This document shows, in pieces, positions 60,603 to 64,000 of a stretch of DNA of 64,000 nucleotides. Under the pieces are notes generated by a model. The model worked only from the letters and a program-made list of their open reading frames with translations. It searched no databases and was not told where the DNA came from. A program made the position numbers and the translations under genes. Source of the DNA: Acidobacteriota bacterium (GTDB lineage: Bacteria > Acidobacteriota > Terriglobia > Bryobacterales > Bryobacteraceae); contig JAFDVS010000007.1 of assembly GCA_018268935.1 (NCBI GenBank), forward strand, positions 124,001 to 188,000, in the 5' to 3' direction. How positions within the stretch are numbered: position 1 is the first letter of the stretch; each line of letters starts with the position of its first letter.

Positions 60603-62210
60603 TTACTTGAAAGCATGTTTGTTGATGGCGAACGCACGGATGCGTGATTCGAGCGTGGACGCGGGAACACCAAGGCGGAGTGCGGCGCCGCGCGGCCCGG
60701 AAATGCGCCCACGAGTGGCACGGAGCGCGGCTTCAATTTCCGCCCGCTGCAGATCCCGTTCATCGGCGGGTGTGATGGCGGAAGGAGGAGGCGCAGATGG
60801 TTGGGGCAGATCGCGCAACGTTTCGGGTTCCAACCGCAGCGTGCGCCCGTCGGCCAGGATCACGGCGCGCTCAATGATGTTTTGCAACTCGCGGATATTG
60901 CCGGGCCAGGAATAATTCATGAGGGAATCGTAAGTATCTTTGTCGATCAGGTCGATGCGTTTGCCCATGCGGGAAGCGAAACGGGCCATGAAGTACTCCA
61001 CCAGGATGGGGATGTCTTCACGGCGTTCGCGCAGAGGCGGGCAATGAATCGGGAACACGTTGAGGCGGTAGAAGAGGTCGCTGCGGAAGCGGCCTTCCGC
61101 GGCTTCGCGCTCCATGTCGCGGTTGGTGGCGGCGATCACGCGGACGTTGGTGCGAATGACACGATTCCCTCCGACACGCTCAAACTCCCGTTCCTGTAGG
61201 ACGCGAAGCAGGGCCACCTGCATGTCGGGTGCGAGTTCGCCGATCTCATCCAAAAAGATCGTGCCGCCATCGGCCGTTTCAAAGCGCCCGATGCGTTGCT
61301 GCAGGGCGCCGGTGAAGGCTCCCTTTTCGTGGCCGAACAATTCACTGGCAATCAACTCAGCGGGCAGGGCGGCGCAGTTCACCTTGACCATCGCGCGGCC
61401 GGCGCGCGGAGAGCGGCGATGGATGGCGCGGGCCACTAACTCCTTGCCCGTTCCGGTCTCCCCGGTGAGCAACACGGTAGAGTCGGTAGGCGCCACACGC
61501 TCCACCTGCTGCAGCATGCGCTTCAGCGGAGAGGATGACCCGACGATCTCCTCATACATGGAGCGCTGGTCAATCTCGTCCTGCAGGATGCGATTCTCGT
61601 CGCTCAACTGTTCCTTGAGATGGCGAATCTCCTGATAGGCGAGTGCGTTGGCGACGGCCATGGAAACGATCATGGAAGCGTCTTCGAGGAGTTGGATTTC
61701 CTCTCGCGTCAATTCGCGGGCACGCTCCGAGCAGAAGTGCACGGCGCCCATGACGTGATTGTTTCGCGCCAGCGGAATGCTGACGTAGCTGCGAACACCG
61801 TATTGCCAGAGGCGCTCCTCTTCGGGGTAGCGCCGCACCAGTTCGAGGTTTGGCGAAACATAAGGGCGGCGGGAGTGGGCGAACTCCGCAATGCAGGAAT
61901 CCGTGGTGGGTATTTCAAGAATGATGCCGCCGGGTGTGTCCACTTCGGGCATCTTGGCGCGCTTGCGCGCGACTAAACTGGCGACGGATTCACCCGGCAT
62001 GCGGGGCGTGTCGAGTAACTCCAAAGCATGCAGACTGAAATGCTCACCTTCGATAATCAGTAGACCGATAGAGTCGAAGGCGATGCGCGGCTGAAGCGCT
62101 TTCCGAATAGCCGTGAGCACTTCGCCGACATCCAGATGCGAATTGGCGGCCTTGGAAACCTCCAGCAGAAACTGCGTTCGGTACTCGGCGTCTGTGAAGT
62201 GTTGCAGCAT
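60603..62210 (-). CDS. Sigma-54-dependent activator with GAF domain and Fis-type HTH
   Basis: A 535-residue enhancer-binding protein of the FhlA/NifA type. The GAF sensor (about 20-185) includes [25 protein letters not shown]. The AAA+ domain (about 222-455) carries Walker A GETGTGKE (250-257), the sigma-54 contact loop GAFTGA (297-302), Walker [24 protein letters not shown] and [13 protein letters not shown]. The Fis-like HTH (about 492-530) contains [23 protein letters not shown]. It probably binds the TTCGCGA array and activates the efflux operon in response to a small ligand or redox cue sensed by the GAF domain. Confidence 0.9.
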   Translation of the reverse strand: MLQHFTDAEYRTQFLLEVSKAANSHLDVGEVLTAIRKALQPRIAFDSIGLLIIEGEHFSLHALELLDTPRMPGESVASLVARKRAKMPEVDTPGGIILEIPTTDSCIAEFAHSRRPYVSPNLELVRRYPEEERLWQYGVRSYVSIPLARNNHVMGAVHFCSERARELTREEIQLLEDASMIVSMAVANALAYQEIRHLKEQLSDENRILQDEIDQRSMYEEIVGSSSPLKRMLQQVERVAPTDSTVLLTGETGTGKELVARAIHRRSPRAGRAMVKVNCAALPAELIASELFGHEKGAFTGALQQRIGRFETADGGTIFLDEIGELAPDMQVALLRVLQEREFERVGGNRVIRTNVRVIAATNRDMEREAAEGRFRSDLFYRLNVFPIHCPPLRERREDIPILVEYFMARFASRMGKRIDLIDKDTYDSLMNYSWPGNIRELQNIIERAVILADGRTLRLEPETLRDLPQPSAPPPSAITPADERDLQRAEIEAALRATRGRISGPRGAALRLGVPASTLESRIRAFAINKHAFK

Positions 62211-62260
62211 GCCCCGGCGAGGTGGAACTCTCCCATTGTCTCAAACGGGGCCGGAGGCAG

Positions 62261-63559
62261 TCACGTTGCGAGAGCCGGCCGCTTCTGCTTTTTCAATCCC
62301 CAAGGTTTGCGGAAGTGACGCGAGAGGTACTGGTTGGCCTCACGGTCGGTTGTTACTTCTCGCGCATCGTCCCAATGCAGCTTGCGTCCTGTGCGATAGG
62401 AGAGGTTGGCGAGCAGACCGCATTTCGACAATTGATGACCGTAGCGGACATTGCAGGTAGTCTGCATGTTGCGTGCTTTGACGGCATCGAGAAATTCGCG
62501 AATATGCCCGGGAGAGTCAGCAATGGAGGGCGCAGGCCGCGGAAAATCCGGGACCAGTTTGCCGCCCGCCCAAACCTCGTGCTTCTCGTAGTTGGTGACC
62601 AGCGAAGCTTCGGTCCCCTCAAACAGGCATCCGATGTGGCCCATGTGTTCAAAGCCAGGGAGCGGAGTGGGACGAAAGCTGAACAGGTAAAGCGTTTTGG
62701 GAAACTCGAGGATCGCTTCCAGCGTATCCGGCGTTTCGGTGGCGTCTTCGAGAAAAAAACGGCCTCCCGATGCGGAGATCGTCTGCGGCGCCTTCCAATC
62801 CATCGCCCAGAAGGCAACATCGGAAATGTGGCACCAGAAGTCGATAAACGAGCCACCGGAATAATCCCAGAAATGACGGAAGCTGCCGTGCGCGCGGAGC
62901 GGCATGTAGGGCCGCTTGGGCGCCGGTCCCAGCCAGAAATCGTAATCGAAGCCTTGCGGCAAGGTTTCGGGATTCCTGCTGCGAGTGCTGCGCGTTTGCG
63001 AGGTTTTCCAGGCGTGAACTCGAGTGATGCGGCCAAGCTTTCCGGATTTGACCAGTTCCACTACCCGGCGATAGTTGGCGTGATCGTTGTGGATGTGGTT
63101 GCCCATCTGGCTGACGCGTTTGTGAAGGACTGAAGCATCGGCCATGGCGCGTCCTTCCGCAACGCTGTAACTGAGCGGTTTTTCGACGAACACGTCCTTG
63201 CCGGCCTCGAAGGCCTGCACGGTGGGGATAGCATGCCAGTGGTCCGGAGTGACGATGGCAACCGCGTCGATCTCCTTCCGCTCAAGAAGGCGGCGAAAAT
63301 CGCCATGCGCTTGCGGTTTGTATCCCTTCTCTTTTTCAACCAGAGCGATGGCTCGGTCGAGGTGGCTGCGGTCCACATCGCAGATCGCGCCGATGCGGAC
63401 GTCGGGCTGCCGCAAAAACTCGCGTAAACGCCCTGTTCCCTGATTGCCTGTGCCGATCATGCCGACGACGAGTTGGTCGTTGGGACCCTTTTGCCCGAAG
63501 GCAAGCGAGCCCGCCGTGGATGCAAGAAACGCTCTTCGCGATAGGATTGCCGGATGCAC
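62261..63559 (-). CDS. Gfo/Idh/MocA-family oxidoreductase, Tat-exported
   Basis: A 432-residue dehydrogenase-like protein. Leader LSRRAFLASTAGSLAFG is twin-arginine. The Rossmann part has VVGMIGTGNQGTGRLREF, ICDVDRSHLDRA, VTPDHWHAIPTVQA and DVFVEKPLSYSVAEGRAM with the EKP lysine. GGSFIDFWCHISDVAFWAMD carries the C-terminal His/Asp block. The GTG start has GGAGAG 5 nt upstream. It is divergent from the isomerase-like gene at 63604, with 44 bp between starts, a pairing often seen in sugar catabolism of Acidobacteria. Confidence 0.88.
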   Translation of the reverse strand: MHPAILSRRAFLASTAGSLAFGQKGPNDQLVVGMIGTGNQGTGRLREFLRQPDVRIGAICDVDRSHLDRAIALVEKEKGYKPQAHGDFRRLLERKEIDAVAIVTPDHWHAIPTVQAFEAGKDVFVEKPLSYSVAEGRAMADASVLHKRVSQMGNHIHNDHANYRRVVELVKSGKLGRITRVHAWKTSQTRSTRSRNPETLPQGFDYDFWLGPAPKRPYMPLRAHGSFRHFWDYSGGSFIDFWCHISDVAFWAMDWKAPQTISASGGRFFLEDATETPDTLEAILEFPKTLYLFSFRPTPLPGFEHMGHIGCLFEGTEASLVTNYEKHEVWAGGKLVPDFPRPAPSIADSPGHIREFLDAVKARNMQTTCNVRYGHQLSKCGLLANLSYRTGRKLHWDDAREVTTDREANQYLSRHFRKPWGLKKQKRPALAT

Positions 63560-63603
63560 GGATTCTCTCCCACGACTATGGTACTCTCACGCCAAGGACA
63601 GCA

Positions 63604-64000
63604 ATGACACGGCGGCAACTGCTTGGAGAAATCGCGGCGCTCCCTGCGCTCGCCCAATCGGCGCCTGGGGCGCCCGCGGAGAAATACAGACTCGGCGTGA
63701 TGGCCACCATGTTCAGTTCCCTGCCCCTGACGGAAGCCATGACGCGCATCCGCAAAATCGGATACCGGTATATTTCGATGAGCCGCCGCCACGGCGACGA
63801 GGTTGTGTTTTCACCGGAGATGTCGAAGGCGGATCGCACTAAGATGCTGCGCCGGATTCGCGATCTGGGTGTGGAACCATTTCTCAGCCTGGGCGGTTTC
63901 CAGGGAGAACCACAGACCGCGGAGGGATTGGCACGCTACATGCAACTGGAATTGTGCGCCGATTTTGAAATTCCAGTGATGGTGGGGGCGGGCCCCTGGT
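63604..64000 (+). CDS. Xylose-isomerase-like (sugar phosphate isomerase/epimerase) protein, 5' part only
   Basis: The reading frame runs off the window end, giving the first 132 residues. MTRRQLLGEIAALPALAQS is a Tat-type leader, followed by the opening of a TIM-barrel: YRLGVMATMFSSLPLTEAMTRIRKIGYRYISM, then LRRIRDLGVEPFLSLGG and an AEGLARYMQLE helix. Such proteins isomerise or epimerise keto-sugars and often pair with Gfo/Idh/MocA enzymes, as the divergent neighbour does. No catalytic His or metal residues can be judged from this part. Confidence 0.7.
   Translation, partial: MTRRQLLGEIAALPALAQSAPGAPAEKYRLGVMATMFSSLPLTEAMTRIRKIGYRYISMSRRHGDEVVFSPEMSKADRTKMLRRIRDLGVEPFLSLGGFQGEPQTAEGLARYMQLELCADFEIPVMVGAGPW

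Overview
The window looks like a chromosome segment of a soil Acidobacterium close to the Solibacter/Bryobacter group. The assignment is inferred from gene content: a very large CarboxypepD_reg/TonB-type receptor, several Tat-exported Gfo/Idh/MocA oxidoreductases, planctomycete-type cytochrome/DUF1552 and DUF1553/DUF1501 pairs, a DUF1080 protein, a VWFA-related secreted protein and Ig-repeat surface proteins, all in GC-rich, tightly packed DNA. No rRNA, tRNA, CRISPR array, integrase or prophage was seen. The only mobile-element trace is an IS630-type transposase N-terminal fragment.

Left part (1-12.5 kb): an envelope or polysaccharide-type region. It has a left-handed beta-helix acyltransferase, a 1164-residue beta-helix/Ig-repeat surface protein on the minus strand, the IS630 remnant, and a hairpin-rich leader. 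A compact seven-gene operon follows (5065-12440): AsnB-like amidotransferase, acyl carrier protein, NadE-like ATP-pyrophosphatase, AMP-forming ligase, a second paralogous acyltransferase, SGNH hydrolase and UDP-sugar dehydrogenase. The set suggests ATP-dependent activation, carrier loading and amidation of an acid that is then attached to a sugar or surface polymer.

12.6-22 kb: SGNH esterase and aspartate-semialdehyde dehydrogenase (minus), a divergent cytochrome/DUF1592 plus DUF1552 pair, a GDPD-type phosphodiesterase, a VWFA-related protein and a Gfo/Idh/MocA enzyme. 21.4-35.4 kb: a carbohydrate uptake and catabolism locus made of a membrane-anchored regulator, a TonB-type receptor, two more Gfo/Idh/MocA enzymes, an FG-GAP/DUF1080 protein, a small transporter, an aldo/keto reductase, a ROK kinase, DeoC and a lactonase. 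An exact 18-bp sequence lies in inverted orientation upstream of the regulator and upstream of the receptor, so it is a strong candidate operator pair.

35.4-43.8 kb: a signalling and redox block. It holds two NarL-type response regulators (one with an altered acidic pocket), a sigma-region-4-like protein, a chimeric protein joining the N-terminal part of an RND periplasmic adaptor to the C-terminal part of an outer-membrane efflux channel, a receiver/flavoprotein fusion lacking the thioredoxin-reductase CxxC, and a cyclic-nucleotide-domain histidine kinase. An alpha/beta hydrolase and a small membrane protein follow.

43.8-54.2 kb (minus): one long operon running copper amine oxidase, D-2-hydroxyacid dehydrogenase, HpcH/HpaI aldolase, MFS transporter, DUF1549/DUF1553 cytochrome, DUF1501 and a PPC-domain protein. 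54.3-62.2 kb (minus): a complete RND tripartite efflux operon. Upstream of it are a sigma-54-like promoter, three TTCGCGA repeats at exact 11-bp spacing, and genes for a STAS protein and a GAF/AAA+ sigma-54 activator, which together suggest a self-contained sigma-54-controlled efflux module. The window ends with another Gfo/Idh/MocA gene divergent from a truncated xylose-isomerase-like gene.
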